Part shown: piece after piece, positions 24,880 to 34,007 of the stretch
Layout: each line of letters opens with the position of its first letter
Numbering within the stretch: the stretch's first letter is position 1
Notes under the pieces: generated by a model
What the model saw: the letters and a program-made list of their open reading frames with translations, nothing else
Told to the model about the DNA's origin: nothing
Databases searched by the model: none
Position numbers and translations under genes: made by a program
DNA from: Novosphingobium sp.
GTDB taxonomy: Bacteria > Pseudomonadota > Alphaproteobacteria > Sphingomonadales > Sphingomonadaceae
Length of the DNA stretch: 64,000 nt
Assembly: GCA_024236175.1 (NCBI GenBank)
Contig: JACKKY010000001.1
Coordinates: 434,001 to 498,000, forward strand
Direction of reading: 5' to 3'

Positions 24880-25293
24880 ATGGCCGAGAAAAGACCGGAT
24901 CGCTGGCTCGGACCGGGTCACCACCGCGAATTCTGGGACTGGTGCGACAAGGGCGAACTGCGCCTCCAGCGCTGCGGCGGCTGCGGCGGGATTTCCTGGC
25001 CGGTGGTCAACGCCTGCGAGTTCTGCGGGAGCGAGGAGCTGTCGTGGGAGCCGATGTCGGGCCGCGGCACGATCGTGAGCTGGAGCACCTTCGAGCGCGA
25101 CTACTATCGCGGCCTGCTCCCCATCCCGTGGGACACGATCCTCGTCGAACTGGAAGAAGGCCCGCTGTTCCTCAGCAACCCCAAGGGGTTTACCTGGCAG
25201 GACATCACGATCGGCATGCCGGTGAAGCTGGCATTCATCCCCTGCGAGGATTCGGCCGGGGAATACAGCCTGCCGGTGTTCGAGAAGGCCTGA
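24880..25293 (+). CDS. DUF35 Zn-ribbon/OB-fold protein, partner of the thiolase-like enzyme (137 aa)
   Basis: The N-terminal zinc ribbon has four Cys (RCGGCGG then CEFCGS, about residues 28-48) followed by an OB fold (GRGTIVSWSTFERDYY to the end). DUF35 proteins bind acyl-CoA and pair with thiolase-fold proteins, which matches the gene 2 nt upstream. The two should form one heteromeric enzyme. After the stop codon there is a REPIN-like element at 25329 and then a long gene-free stretch. Confidence 0.92.
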   Translation: MAEKRPDRWLGPGHHREFWDWCDKGELRLQRCGGCGGISWPVVNACEFCGSEELSWEPMSGRGTIVSWSTFERDYYRGLLPIPWDTILVELEEGPLFLSNPKGFTWQDITIGMPVKLAFIPCEDSAGEYSLPVFEKA

Positions 25294-25328
25294 GGCCTCT
25301 GCGAAACTGATCGATCCGCTTTCTCCCT

Positions 25329-25398
25329 CGTCATTCCCGCCAAAGCGGGAACCGAGTTCCAACGTTTCTGCTGGGTTCCCGCTTTCGCGGGAATGACG
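25329..25398. repeat. REPIN-like inverted repeat, copy 2
   Basis: Two facing units of the same family as 22442-22531, here with TTCCCGC-type arms and a shorter spacer. It lies 36 nt downstream of the DUF35 stop codon. It may act as a transcript end or stabiliser. Confidence 0.85.
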
Positions 25399-25979
25399 AG
25401 CGTAGGGCGTGCTGCATCCTCCGCTGGCGAATGCGGAAATTACGCCGGGGAAGGAAACGAACCGCGCGGCCGGCGCGGCGTCAGGGACGGGCCGCGTACC
25501 GGGGGCGGGCGGAAGGAAATAGCGAACGACCGGGGCGCCCCACCGCGACGCTGTCCGGTTCGGCCCGTTTCGGCGACCGGCCGGAGAAAAGCGCGCCGGG
25601 CTCGCAGCGAGCGCTATCCCCTCGCGGCTGATTGCGCCGCGCCAATGGCGGGTCCGCCGGTCCCGTTCAGAGCTCGCCGGTCGTGTCGGCGAGGTATGGG
25701 GGCGGAGCGCGAACCCGCTAACATCCGGACTGCCGCGTCTGGCGCTTGTCGGCTTTGCCATGGACTGCCGCCCGATGGCACAGGCCCGCGCGCCGGCCGC
25801 GTCCGCTACCATCCCGAAGGACGAGAGCGGGAGGGAGCAAGACAGGCCGGCCCTGCCTGCTCCCGGTTCTGCCTCGTGATGGAGGCGGCGGAGCGTATAA
25901 CCTATATGGTTAGTTAAGTCAACAAAATAGTGCTGGAAACGTTCATCTCGAATGGAAGTTCCCGGGCAAACCTGCCGTG
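25399..25979. other. Gene-free stretch with one AT-rich dyad
   Basis: No credible gene is seen in this 581-nt region. Open frames are GC-driven and lack start signals or homology. At 25898-25912 there is a perfect dyad TAACC-TATAT-GGTTA, followed by an AT-rich run (TAGTTAAGTCAAC). This looks like an operator or promoter remnant. The nearest gene to the right is the 3' end of the minus-strand tam operon, so no obvious target exists. Confidence 0.5.
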
Positions 25980-26171
25980 CTAGCGTTGCGGCTGCCCTTG
26001 GACTTCTTCGGCAGGCTCGGCAGCCGCAGCGTCCGGCTCGGCCAGTTCGGCATCGATCGCTGCCGCCTTCTCGCGGATGGCCTTGTCCGCCTCGTCGTAG
26101 CGCTCGTCGAAGCTCTGCTCCCGGCTGCATCCGAGCAGGGCGAGGCAGAGGATCACGCCGGGCCAGCGCAT
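25980..26171 (-). CDS. Small lipoprotein after tamB (63 aa)
   Basis: This short gene is outside ordinary gene-finder size limits but well supported. It opens with MRWPGVILCLALLGC, a lipoprotein signal with lipobox LLGC. The mature part, about 47 residues, is highly charged (DERYDEADKAIREKAAAIDAELAE). The start ATG overlaps the tamB stop codon (ATGA), so translation is coupled to tamB. Role unknown. Its position suggests an envelope function linked to TamA/TamB. Mature residues after the Cys begin with SRE, so outer-membrane sorting is likely. Confidence 0.7.
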   Translation of the reverse strand: MRWPGVILCLALLGCSREQSFDERYDEADKAIREKAAAIDAELAEPDAAAAEPAEEVQGQPQR

Positions 26172-29100
26172 CAGTAGTCCTTCTTGACCCGCAGGTTGAT
26201 GCTGTTGGTGCCGGACCCGCCGGCCTGGCTCAGGATCGACAGCGTCTTCGACAGGCTGATCTCGAGCTGGGTCGCCGTGAAGCCGCGCGTGTCGGTGATG
26301 AGTTCCACATAGATGTCGTTGGTGATGTACTGGCCCGCGGCAAGCGCCGTGCCGCGCCCGGTCGTCTCGTCCGGGCCGAGGATGCGCAGCCGGTCTATGC
26401 CCGCGGCCGAGCGCAGCTTGCCCAGCGGATTGAGCCCGCCACCGGACCCGCGCAGCGAATTGAGCGATGCGGCAAGCTGCACCGCCTGCAGCGCCGAGAG
26501 GTTGGCGATCGAGCTGCCGAACAGGATGCGCGAGAGGATTTCGTCCTGCGGCAGGCCGGGAACGCTGGAGAACGCGATCTGCGGCGACGACGAACGGCCC
26601 GACACGTTCACATTGACGGTGATGTCCTCGACATCCTCGCTCGCGACCATGCGGACGGTGGGATCGATCACGCGCCCGCCATTGAACAGGATCCGACCCT
26701 CGGTGAGTTCGAACGAACGCCCGGCGAAGCCCAGCGTCCCCCGGATCAGGTCGACCCGGCCGGCAAGCTGGGGCTCCGCGCTGGTGCCGGTGACGTTGAA
26801 GTTCGCCTTCCATTCGGATTCCAGCCCCATGCCGGAAACGTAGAGCTGGTCCGGCGCGACGAGATCGACGTCGAGGCGGACCAGATCGAACAGGCTGGAG
26901 ATCGGCTCGGCCGCTTCCTCGCCCGTGACCCTCTGGCGGCCCTTCGGCGGCGCGAAGCGGACGCCGGTCAGCGCCGGAACCTGCGCCGCGCCCTCGCGCA
27001 CGACCTTGTAGCGCGTCTCGGGCAAGCGCAGCTTACCGGAAAGCAGCGCGGTCTCGCCCACCGCCTTGGTCAGGTGCAGGTCCCCGGTGGCCCGGGCCGA
27101 AAGCGCATCGCTGCGGGCAAGCCGAGCGTTCTGCAGCTCGACCGCAACGTCCATAGGATAGCCCGCGCTCGCGGACAGGCTGACGTAGCCCTGCGCGGCC
27201 AGGGTGCCGTCGCCCGCCGTCGCGGTGAGCCGCTCGATTTCCAGGCGGTTGCCGGTAAACCGCCCCGCCACCGCGAGCTTGGTCAGCCGCGTGCCGGTCG
27301 TATGGTTCTCGTAGGTTAGCCCCTCGCCGCGCACGACGCCGTTGAGGCAGGGATCCTCGACCCGGCAGGAGAAGTCCGCCGCGAGCCCGATGGTCCCGGA
27401 CATGCGCTGGTCCGGCTGGCCGGCGAAGGAGAACAGCGTATCGGCCGGGCCGCTGTAGCGAATGCCGCCGCCGAGCGGGGCCTCCATCAGCCGCGTCATC
27501 CAGGGGCCGGCCCCGGGCCCGAGCGGCCGCAGCGATGCGACCATGCGGCCGATCACGCCGCCGCGCCGGCGGAACACCGCCCTCGCCTCGCCGCCGTCGG
27601 CCAGCAGCTTGCCCACGAAATTGATGTCGACCGGCCGGCTGACGGCAGACGCGCTGGAGCGCGTGAAATTGACGATCCGCAACCGCGCGTCGGCGCGCGG
27701 GAACGCCGCCGGGCTGGCCTGCGCGAAATCGAGGCTGCCGTTGGCCTTGCCGCCGATCCCGACGCCCGGGACGAAGGCGTTGAGCAGGGAGAGGTCGACC
27801 GATTCCAGCCGGCTCTGGATCTTCACGCTGTCGCCATAGGTGCCGGCAAGGCGGACGTTGCCCTTGCCGAGATCGATCCGTGTCGGCAGCAGCTCGTAGC
27901 CGTCGGCGCCGGGGATGATCCGCGCCGGGCTTGCGGTGCGGAACTCGACGCCGCGGGCGCGGCCGCTCAATGCCGCACGCCACAGCTTGGGCTGCAGATC
28001 GGCGTTGACCGCAAGCCGGAACGGGGCGCCGCTGGTGCCTTCCACCAGCGCCTTCGCCTTGCCGCGCCCGTCACGATAATCGAGCGTGACCCGCGCCGCC
28101 GTGAGATTGAAGCCGTGCACGCTGGTCTGCGCAAGCTGCGCGTCGGCGACGACATGCGGCTGGTCGTAAAGCACCGCTTTCGCATCGATGATCGCCGATC
28201 CGATCACGAGACCGGCAGGGCCCGGAAAGCGTGTGTTATTGGCGCGCAGGTTCGCGACCACCTGCTGGTAGCGCCCTTCCGCGTCGAGCCGGACGATACC
28301 GTCGAGGCCGTTCCCCGACGCCGTCAGCTTCCCGGCGAAGGGGCCGGCGAGCGTCTGGGTGAGCTTTCCGGCGAACTTGACGCCGGACAGGTCGGCGCTG
28401 TTGATCGTGAGCGTGGTGGCGCCCCGGGTGCCCAGCGTGACGTCGGCCTTGAGCGGGCCGTAATCTGTGTTGCCGGTCAGATCGAGACGATAGCCTTCGC
28501 GGGCACCGGTGATCTTCGCGTCGAGGCCCGCCAGCCCGATGCCCAGCCCCGGGTTGTCCGCCCTGATCCGCGCCTGCGGATCGGAAATCGTACCCGCCAC
28601 GCGCACCGCGATCCTGCCGTATTGCCGGGATACCGCATCGGCATCGAGCGCGATGCGCCCGTCCGGCGAATAGCTGCCCTGCCCGCCGGCGATCCGCACC
28701 GCCGGGGCTTCGAGCCGCAGGTTGGCGAAGCGGACCACACCGTCGGTTCCGTAACGCACGTCGGCCGCCGCGACGGCATTGCCGCCCAGGAAGCTTGCGA
28801 CACTGTCGTTCAGCAGGCGGGTGCTGCGCGCGCGGACCCGCCCGGCAAGCGCGAAACCGTTGCGCTCGCTTTTCAGGTCGACATCGGTCTCGATGTTGAA
28901 GATGCCGACGCTCTCGATGCGGTAGTCGTTGAGCCGGCCGTCGATGGCGCCTGAATAGAAACCGGTCGACGTGTCGGCGAGCAATATCACCTTGGCGTCG
29001 ATCCGCTCGGAACGCAGCCGCATGTTGTCGGACAGGACCCGCGTGCCGTCGATCGCCACGTCGCCGTCGAGCCGGACGTTGGCGAGCCTGCCGCCCGCGA

Positions 29101-30436
29101 CCGAATCGAGCCCGGTGACGCGCGCGGCCCGCGCCTCGACCGGGATCATTATCCTGTCGGCATCGACTCGCGCCGCCCCGCTCGCCGAGAAGCGTTCGAG
29201 CGCCATGTCGTTCATCGCCAGCCGGGCGGCGGTGATGGCGTACTGCACCTTCGGCGTCGCAAAGGGACCGTCGAGCGTGAGCCCGGCCCGGATGCCGTTG
29301 CCGCTCAGATTCTCGGCCAGGGTTGTCGGCCTGAGCAGCAGGAAATCGAGTTGCAGGCCTTCGAAGCTGTTGTCGGAAAGGTCCACCAGGCCGTCCGCAT
29401 CGAGCCTGAAGGTGTCGCTCGAAACGCCGCCCGAAAGATCCGCCCGGCGTTCCTCGAATGCCGCGGCGAGATCGACATTCGCGGTCGGGCCGAACAGGCC
29501 GTCGCTGTCGGGGCCGAACAGCCGGGATAGCTGTGCCGGGCCCTTCACGGCGAAAGTGCCGTCGCGGCCGGTCAGCGCGAAGCGCGTGAACTGCTTGCCG
29601 CCGAGGTCGGCATCGAGCCGGCCGTCCCACCTGGCCCAGTCGCCGCTGCCCTTGACCCGGGCCGACAGCGCCTGGTCGAGCCCGGCCATCGCCGCGATCA
29701 TGCCGTCGGCCGGCGCGTTGAGGTCGAGATCGAGCGCGAGCTTGTTCGCCTCGGGCACAGCGTCGAGCACCAGCTTGATGCGGTCGGAATTGCCCTGCCC
29801 GGGCAGGGTCCGCCCGTTGAGCGTGACCTGCGCGCGCCCGTCCTCGATATGCGCCTTGCCCGATAGCGTCGCCACGCGGCGCTCGCCCGACACCGGCTTT
29901 TCGGCGATGAAGCGATCGATCTGCAGCTTGCCGACGTCGATATCGAGATCGGGCAGCAGCGGTTCGTCGCTCGGCGGGGTTTCGCGGAACTCGGGCAGCC
30001 GCCGCATGATCACCCGCTCGGCAGTGAGCGAGCGCACGTCGACATGGCCGCTGAGATAGGCGAAGGGCCGCCAGTCGAGATGGACCTCGGGCGAGAAGAG
30101 GAATTCGCCGCGCGGGTCCTTCACCGAAAAATCGTGGATGACGAGTTTGTTATAGAGCGAACCTTCGAGCCTGCCGATGCCGAAGCGCATGCCGTTCTCG
30201 AATTCGAGCTTCTGGATCTGGTCGGCGACGAGCCGCCGCCCCGGCCCGGTGTCGAGCAGGAATACGACCGCCGTCACCGCGACGATCACCGCCAGCACCA
30301 GCGATGCGGCGATCTTCACAAGGCGGCGCTGCCAGGTCTGCCCGCGCTCCCCCTGTTCCTCGGCCAGCTGCTCCTCGACCGCCTGATCCTCGACCGGCTG
30401 CTCCTCGGGGAGCTCGGTGTCGTCCGGCCCGGCCAT
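26171..30436 (-). CDS. tamB: Translocation and assembly module subunit TamB (1421 aa)
   Basis: This giant inner-membrane-anchored periplasmic protein, together with TamA, helps assemble outer-membrane proteins and is proposed to move phospholipids to the outer membrane. The N-terminus has one transmembrane segment (VKIAASLVLAVIVAVTAVVFLLDTGPGRRLVADQI, about 35-69), then about 1200 residues of repetitive beta structure. The C-terminal DUF490 domain is recognisable from GRILFNGGRVIDPTVRMVASEDVEDITVNVNVSGR through SRILFGSSIANLSALQAVQLAASL and a final NLRVKKDY. Its length is within the TamB range. It overlaps tamA by 1 nt upstream and the small lipoprotein gene downstream. Confidence 0.95.
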   Translation of the reverse strand: MAGPDDTELPEEQPVEDQAVEEQLAEEQGERGQTWQRRLVKIAASLVLAVIVAVTAVVFLLDTGPGRRLVADQIQKLEFENGMRFGIGRLEGSLYNKLVIHDFSVKDPRGEFLFSPEVHLDWRPFAYLSGHVDVRSLTAERVIMRRLPEFRETPPSDEPLLPDLDIDVGKLQIDRFIAEKPVSGERRVATLSGKAHIEDGRAQVTLNGRTLPGQGNSDRIKLVLDAVPEANKLALDLDLNAPADGMIAAMAGLDQALSARVKGSGDWARWDGRLDADLGGKQFTRFALTGRDGTFAVKGPAQLSRLFGPDSDGLFGPTANVDLAAAFEERRADLSGGVSSDTFRLDADGLVDLSDNSFEGLQLDFLLLRPTTLAENLSGNGIRAGLTLDGPFATPKVQYAITAARLAMNDMALERFSASGAARVDADRIMIPVEARAARVTGLDSVAGGRLANVRLDGDVAIDGTRVLSDNMRLRSERIDAKVILLADTSTGFYSGAIDGRLNDYRIESVGIFNIETDVDLKSERNGFALAGRVRARSTRLLNDSVASFLGGNAVAAADVRYGTDGVVRFANLRLEAPAVRIAGGQGSYSPDGRIALDADAVSRQYGRIAVRVAGTISDPQARIRADNPGLGIGLAGLDAKITGAREGYRLDLTGNTDYGPLKADVTLGTRGATTLTINSADLSGVKFAGKLTQTLAGPFAGKLTASGNGLDGIVRLDAEGRYQQVVANLRANNTRFPGPAGLVIGSAIIDAKAVLYDQPHVVADAQLAQTSVHGFNLTAARVTLDYRDGRGKAKALVEGTSGAPFRLAVNADLQPKLWRAALSGRARGVEFRTASPARIIPGADGYELLPTRIDLGKGNVRLAGTYGDSVKIQSRLESVDLSLLNAFVPGVGIGGKANGSLDFAQASPAAFPRADARLRIVNFTRSSASAVSRPVDINFVGKLLADGGEARAVFRRRGGVIGRMVASLRPLGPGAGPWMTRLMEAPLGGGIRYSGPADTLFSFAGQPDQRMSGTIGLAADFSCRVEDPCLNGVVRGEGLTYENHTTGTRLTKLAVAGRFTGNRLEIERLTATAGDGTLAAQGYVSLSASAGYPMDVAVELQNARLARSDALSARATGDLHLTKAVGETALLSGKLRLPETRYKVVREGAAQVPALTGVRFAPPKGRQRVTGEEAAEPISSLFDLVRLDVDLVAPDQLYVSGMGLESEWKANFNVTGTSAEPQLAGRVDLIRGTLGFAGRSFELTEGRILFNGGRVIDPTVRMVASEDVEDITVNVNVSGRSSSPQIAFSSVPGLPQDEILSRILFGSSIANLSALQAVQLAASLNSLRGSGGGLNPLGKLRSAAGIDRLRILGPDETTGRGTALAAGQYITNDIYVELITDTRGFTATQLEISLSKTLSILSQAGGSGTNSINLRVKKDY

Positions 30437-32718
30437 CAGAATGCCTGCCCGATCGAGACGTAGAGGTTGATCCGGCTTTCACCGGGGCGACGGTCAAGCG
30501 GCGTCGCCACGTCGACCCGGATCGGGCCGAAATTGGTGTAGAAGCGGCCGCCGATGCCGGCGCCGAAGCGCAGGTCGGAAAACTGCGGCATGGTGTCGGC
30601 GTAGGACTGGCCGACATCGACGAAGCCGACCACCCCGTAATTGCCGAAGCGATAGCGCAGCTCAGCCGCTGCCTCGTTCAGGCTGCGCCCGCCGATCGGA
30701 TCGCCGTTGGGGTCCTGCGGCCCGAGCGCCTGGTAGGCATAGCCGCGCACCGATCCGCCGCCACCCGAATAGAAGCGCCGCGACGGCGCGATCTCGGCCC
30801 GGTCCGCGCCCTGGATGGAGCCGAGGCGGACGCGCCCCGCGGCCACGAAGCTGTCGCCGAAGGAGAGATAGCCCGAAGCGTCGATCCGCGAGCGGACATA
30901 GGCATTGAAGCCGCCGTTGATCGCGCCTTCCGGCTCGATCAGCGCGGTCACCCGGAAGCCCTCTGTCGGATCGAGCAGGTCGTCGGAATAGTCGAGGCCC
31001 AGCTGGCCGTTGAGCCCGGCGATGTAATAGGTCCTGCGGTTGCGTGCGCCCTTGTCGAAATCGAAATCCTTTTCGGCCGTCGCCAGCGCCATCACGCCAA
31101 ACGCATAGGTGATGCGCTTCTGCCAGATCGGAGTCGAATCCCGGCTGATCCGCGCGGCGAGCCGGCCGGTATAGGCGCTGTAGGCGTCGAAGGTGCTGTG
31201 CAGCGCCTCGGCGGCGATTTCGAAAGTGCGGTCGCGCTTGCCCGCGTTCGAGCGGCGGAAGGTCACGCCTGCGCCCTGCTCGCTGGTGCCCGCCACGCCA
31301 TGGACGATCAGCGCGCCTTCGGGCGGGAACATGTTGCGGTGAGTCCAGCTGCCTTCGAGCCGGAAGCCCTCGCCGGTGCCATAGCCGGCGCTGCCGGCGA
31401 TCGTGCGCGGCGGCCCGGCCTCCTGCCGGACGAAGACGGTCGCATATTCGGTCCCGTCCTCCGCCTGCTCGCCGCTGCGCCGTGGCTCGACGGCGACGGT
31501 GGAAAGCAGGCCGGTGGCGATCAGCGCCTTGCGCAGGTCGTCGATCATGCGGCTGTCGTAGAGTTCGCCGCGCTCGAACCGGGCGAGCACGCCGACATGC
31601 CCGGCATCGAAGGCAAGGTCGCCTTCGGTCATGAACCCGCCGAAGCGCGAGCGCGGGCCGGTTTCGACCGGCAGGGTATAGAGGCCCTCGCCGGTTTCCC
31701 GGTCGAGCAGGAGGTCGCGCTGGCCCACTTCGGCGAAGGGATAGCCCTGTTGCGGCAGCGCCACCGCGACCTGCGCTTCCGCGCCCTGCACGCGCTCCGC
31801 AACGATCGGCTCGCCGACCTTCAGCGCAAGCTGGTCGCGGATGATGCCGGGCGGCTCGGTGGGCCCGGCATTGACGACGATCCCGGAGAAACTGAAGCGC
31901 TTGCCGGGCTTCACGTCGATCACGGCGACCAGCGGCCCGCCCTCGCCCCTCCCGGAGAAATCTATCCGGGTCGTCACCTGCGGATCGTACCAGCCCTCCG
32001 ACAAGAGGATCGTGCGCATCAGCTCGCCGTCTTCCTCCAGCCTTGCGGTTATCATCGCGATGTTGGCGGCCTTGCCGTCCCCGCTCCGCAGCGCCGACAG
32101 GGAGTTGAACATGTCGCGCATGCCGGTCCCGGTCTGCCGGTCCGCCTCGCGCAGGCCGTCAACCTCGATCCTGTAGGCGACCTCGACAGTTTCCGGATCG
32201 CCCGCCTCTTCGGTGAAATCGACTGCCTCGACCCTGAAGTCCTCGATCGGCGGCAGCGGCCTGGTCAGCTCGGCATCGCGGATCGGAGCATCGCCGATCT
32301 CTTCCACCGCGTCGCCATCGGCAAGCGCGGGATCGCCCAGCGGCGGCGCCTGGCCTTCGGTGGGTTCGGCATCGGCCTCTTCGGCCGCCAGCCGGCGTTC
32401 GAATTCCTCGATCGATTCGAGCGGACGGTCCAGTTCCGGATCGTCCTCGGCGTCCAGCTCGGGAACCTCGCTCTCGAATTCCTCGTAGGGGATGATCGGC
32501 TCGACTTCGGGGAGATTGGCCTCGGGCGGCGGAGGCGGGATATAGAGGGGAAGCGATTCGGAATCGGCGGTCGCCCGGACTTCCTCCGGCCCGGCTTCAG
32601 GCTCCGGTGCACGGGCATGGGCGGTGCCGACAGCAAGGGAGATCGCAAGCAGGACCGGGCCGGCGAGCCTTCCATAGCCTGTGGAACCAAAACCGATCCT
32701 AACCATTTGAAACGGCAT
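30436..32718 (-). CDS. tamA: BamA/TamA family outer-membrane protein (760 aa)
   Basis: This is an Omp85-family 16-strand barrel. A signal peptide (PVLLAISLAVGTAHA) is followed by an unusual Pro- and Glu/Asp-rich segment (about residues 35-140), then POTRA-like domains and the barrel. The barrel signature is GGGGSVRGYAYQALGP (VRGY), and the last residues NLYVSIGQAF end in Phe, as needed for barrel insertion. It is immediately upstream of tamB, which fixes the assignment as TamA rather than BamA. The acidic Pro-rich insert is not typical of enterobacterial TamA. Several close start codons are possible (32742, 32718, 32706), and GGGAGG lies near 32721. Confidence 0.9.
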   Translation of the reverse strand: MPFQMVRIGFGSTGYGRLAGPVLLAISLAVGTAHARAPEPEAGPEEVRATADSESLPLYIPPPPPEANLPEVEPIIPYEEFESEVPELDAEDDPELDRPLESIEEFERRLAAEEADAEPTEGQAPPLGDPALADGDAVEEIGDAPIRDAELTRPLPPIEDFRVEAVDFTEEAGDPETVEVAYRIEVDGLREADRQTGTGMRDMFNSLSALRSGDGKAANIAMITARLEEDGELMRTILLSEGWYDPQVTTRIDFSGRGEGGPLVAVIDVKPGKRFSFSGIVVNAGPTEPPGIIRDQLALKVGEPIVAERVQGAEAQVAVALPQQGYPFAEVGQRDLLLDRETGEGLYTLPVETGPRSRFGGFMTEGDLAFDAGHVGVLARFERGELYDSRMIDDLRKALIATGLLSTVAVEPRRSGEQAEDGTEYATVFVRQEAGPPRTIAGSAGYGTGEGFRLEGSWTHRNMFPPEGALIVHGVAGTSEQGAGVTFRRSNAGKRDRTFEIAAEALHSTFDAYSAYTGRLAARISRDSTPIWQKRITYAFGVMALATAEKDFDFDKGARNRRTYYIAGLNGQLGLDYSDDLLDPTEGFRVTALIEPEGAINGGFNAYVRSRIDASGYLSFGDSFVAAGRVRLGSIQGADRAEIAPSRRFYSGGGGSVRGYAYQALGPQDPNGDPIGGRSLNEAAAELRYRFGNYGVVGFVDVGQSYADTMPQFSDLRFGAGIGGRFYTNFGPIRVDVATPLDRRPGESRINLYVSIGQAF

Positions 32719-32747
32719 AGCCTCCCAACAATCAGCAGTCACTCACG

Positions 32748-33896
32748 ATGGCAAGCATGTCCCGCAGCGAACCGAAAACAAAAGCTCATCCGGCGGCAAA
32801 TGGTTCCCCGGCCTCCGGCGATATTTCCGCCGGGCACGCCCCGGACGGGAACGATGCCACGATTCCGGGCGAAACCGCCGACTCGCCATGGGGGCTTCCC
32901 GCGAAAGCGTGGTGGCAGGTCATCAAGCGGGTCTGGCTGATGACCGGCTTCCACGAACTCGGCCTGCTGGCGGCGGGAGTCGCCTTCTTTACCTTCCTTG
33001 CCATCACCCCGCTGCTGGCCGCAACCGTGATGATCTACGGCCTTGTCACCGATGTCGGGACCGTCCGGGAGCAGATGGGCCTGGTCGTCACCCTGGTGCC
33101 CCCCGATGCCACCCGCCTCATCGAGAACCAGCTGCTGCGCTTCGCCACGACCAATGCCGGCGTCACCGGGCTCGCGCTGGTGATGTCGCTGGCTTTCGCG
33201 ATCTACGGCGGGATGCGCGCGGCGAGCGGAATCATCAGCGCCCTCAACATCATCAACCAGGAACATGAGACGCGAAACTTCATCGCGCTGACCCTGCGCG
33301 CGGTCCTGCTGACGGTGGCGGCTCTGCTGATCGCCCTGACCGGACTGCTCAGCGGCGGCGTGTTCGCCTGGATGCAGACGCAGACCAGTTTCATTCTGGG
33401 GCCCTGGACCGATTTCTTCATAAAGCTTCTCACCTGGGCGACGGCGATCATGCTCGGTAGCCTGGGGTTCGCCCTGATCATGCGCTACGGCCCGGACCGG
33501 CGCCCGGCGAAGTGGCGCTGGCTGACGCCCGGCTCTGTCGTCGCCACGATCCTGTGGATCGCCATCTCCTTCGGCTTCTCGCTCTACGTGGCCTACATCA
33601 GCAATTTCAACGCCACCTACGGCTCGCTTTCGGCAATCGTCGTCTTCCTCGTGTGGCTGTTCCTTTCGGCCTACGGCGTGTTGCTGGGCGCGCTGCTGAA
33701 CGCCGAGATCGAACGCCAGACCTCGGTGGACACCACGGTCGGCAGCACTCGCCCTCCCGGCCACAGGGGGGCGGTCCTCGCGGACCTCGTCGGCGCCCCG
33801 CTGCCGGATGCGAACAATCTCCAGAAACGCCGGCTGCGCCACGCCGAACGGATGCGCAGCAAGGCGGACGAGCAGCCGGAAGCGCCCGAGCCCTGA
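32748..33896 (+). CDS. YihY/virulence factor BrkB family membrane protein (382 aa)
   Basis: This is an inner-membrane protein with about six spans. It has the YihY core FHELGLLAAGVAFFTFLAITPLLAATVMIYGL (about 67-98) and LTPGSVVATILWIAISFGFSLYVAYISNFNATYGSLSAIVVFLVWLFLSAYGVLLGALLNAEIE (about 257-320). The family was once misnamed ribonuclease BN, and its actual role is unknown. N- and C-terminal tails are hydrophilic. It is divergent from tamA with almost no spacer (about 30 nt), so the two promoters must overlap one another's coding or leader regions. The start codon could also be the ATG at 32757. Confidence 0.92.
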   Translation: MASMSRSEPKTKAHPAANGSPASGDISAGHAPDGNDATIPGETADSPWGLPAKAWWQVIKRVWLMTGFHELGLLAAGVAFFTFLAITPLLAATVMIYGLVTDVGTVREQMGLVVTLVPPDATRLIENQLLRFATTNAGVTGLALVMSLAFAIYGGMRAASGIISALNIINQEHETRNFIALTLRAVLLTVAALLIALTGLLSGGVFAWMQTQTSFILGPWTDFFIKLLTWATAIMLGSLGFALIMRYGPDRRPAKWRWLTPGSVVATILWIAISFGFSLYVAYISNFNATYGSLSAIVVFLVWLFLSAYGVLLGALLNAEIERQTSVDTTVGSTRPPGHRGAVLADLVGAPLPDANNLQKRRLRHAERMRSKADEQPEAPEP

Positions 33897-34007
33897 TCGC
33901 CGGTGCGGCGATACAGCTTGTTCCAACCCGGGCGGAATCCTGCCAAAGCGGCGGTGAGGCGGAAGTATCACCGCCGATCATAGAGCAGCAGCCGCAAAGG
34001 GGGAGCC

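Noticed and set aside
25393..25917. A 174-codon plus-strand frame downstream of the DUF35 gene
   Set aside because: It begins inside a REPIN-like repeat, has no ribosome binding site or recognisable domain, and is made of Arg/Gly-rich sequence typical of chance frames in GC-rich DNA.
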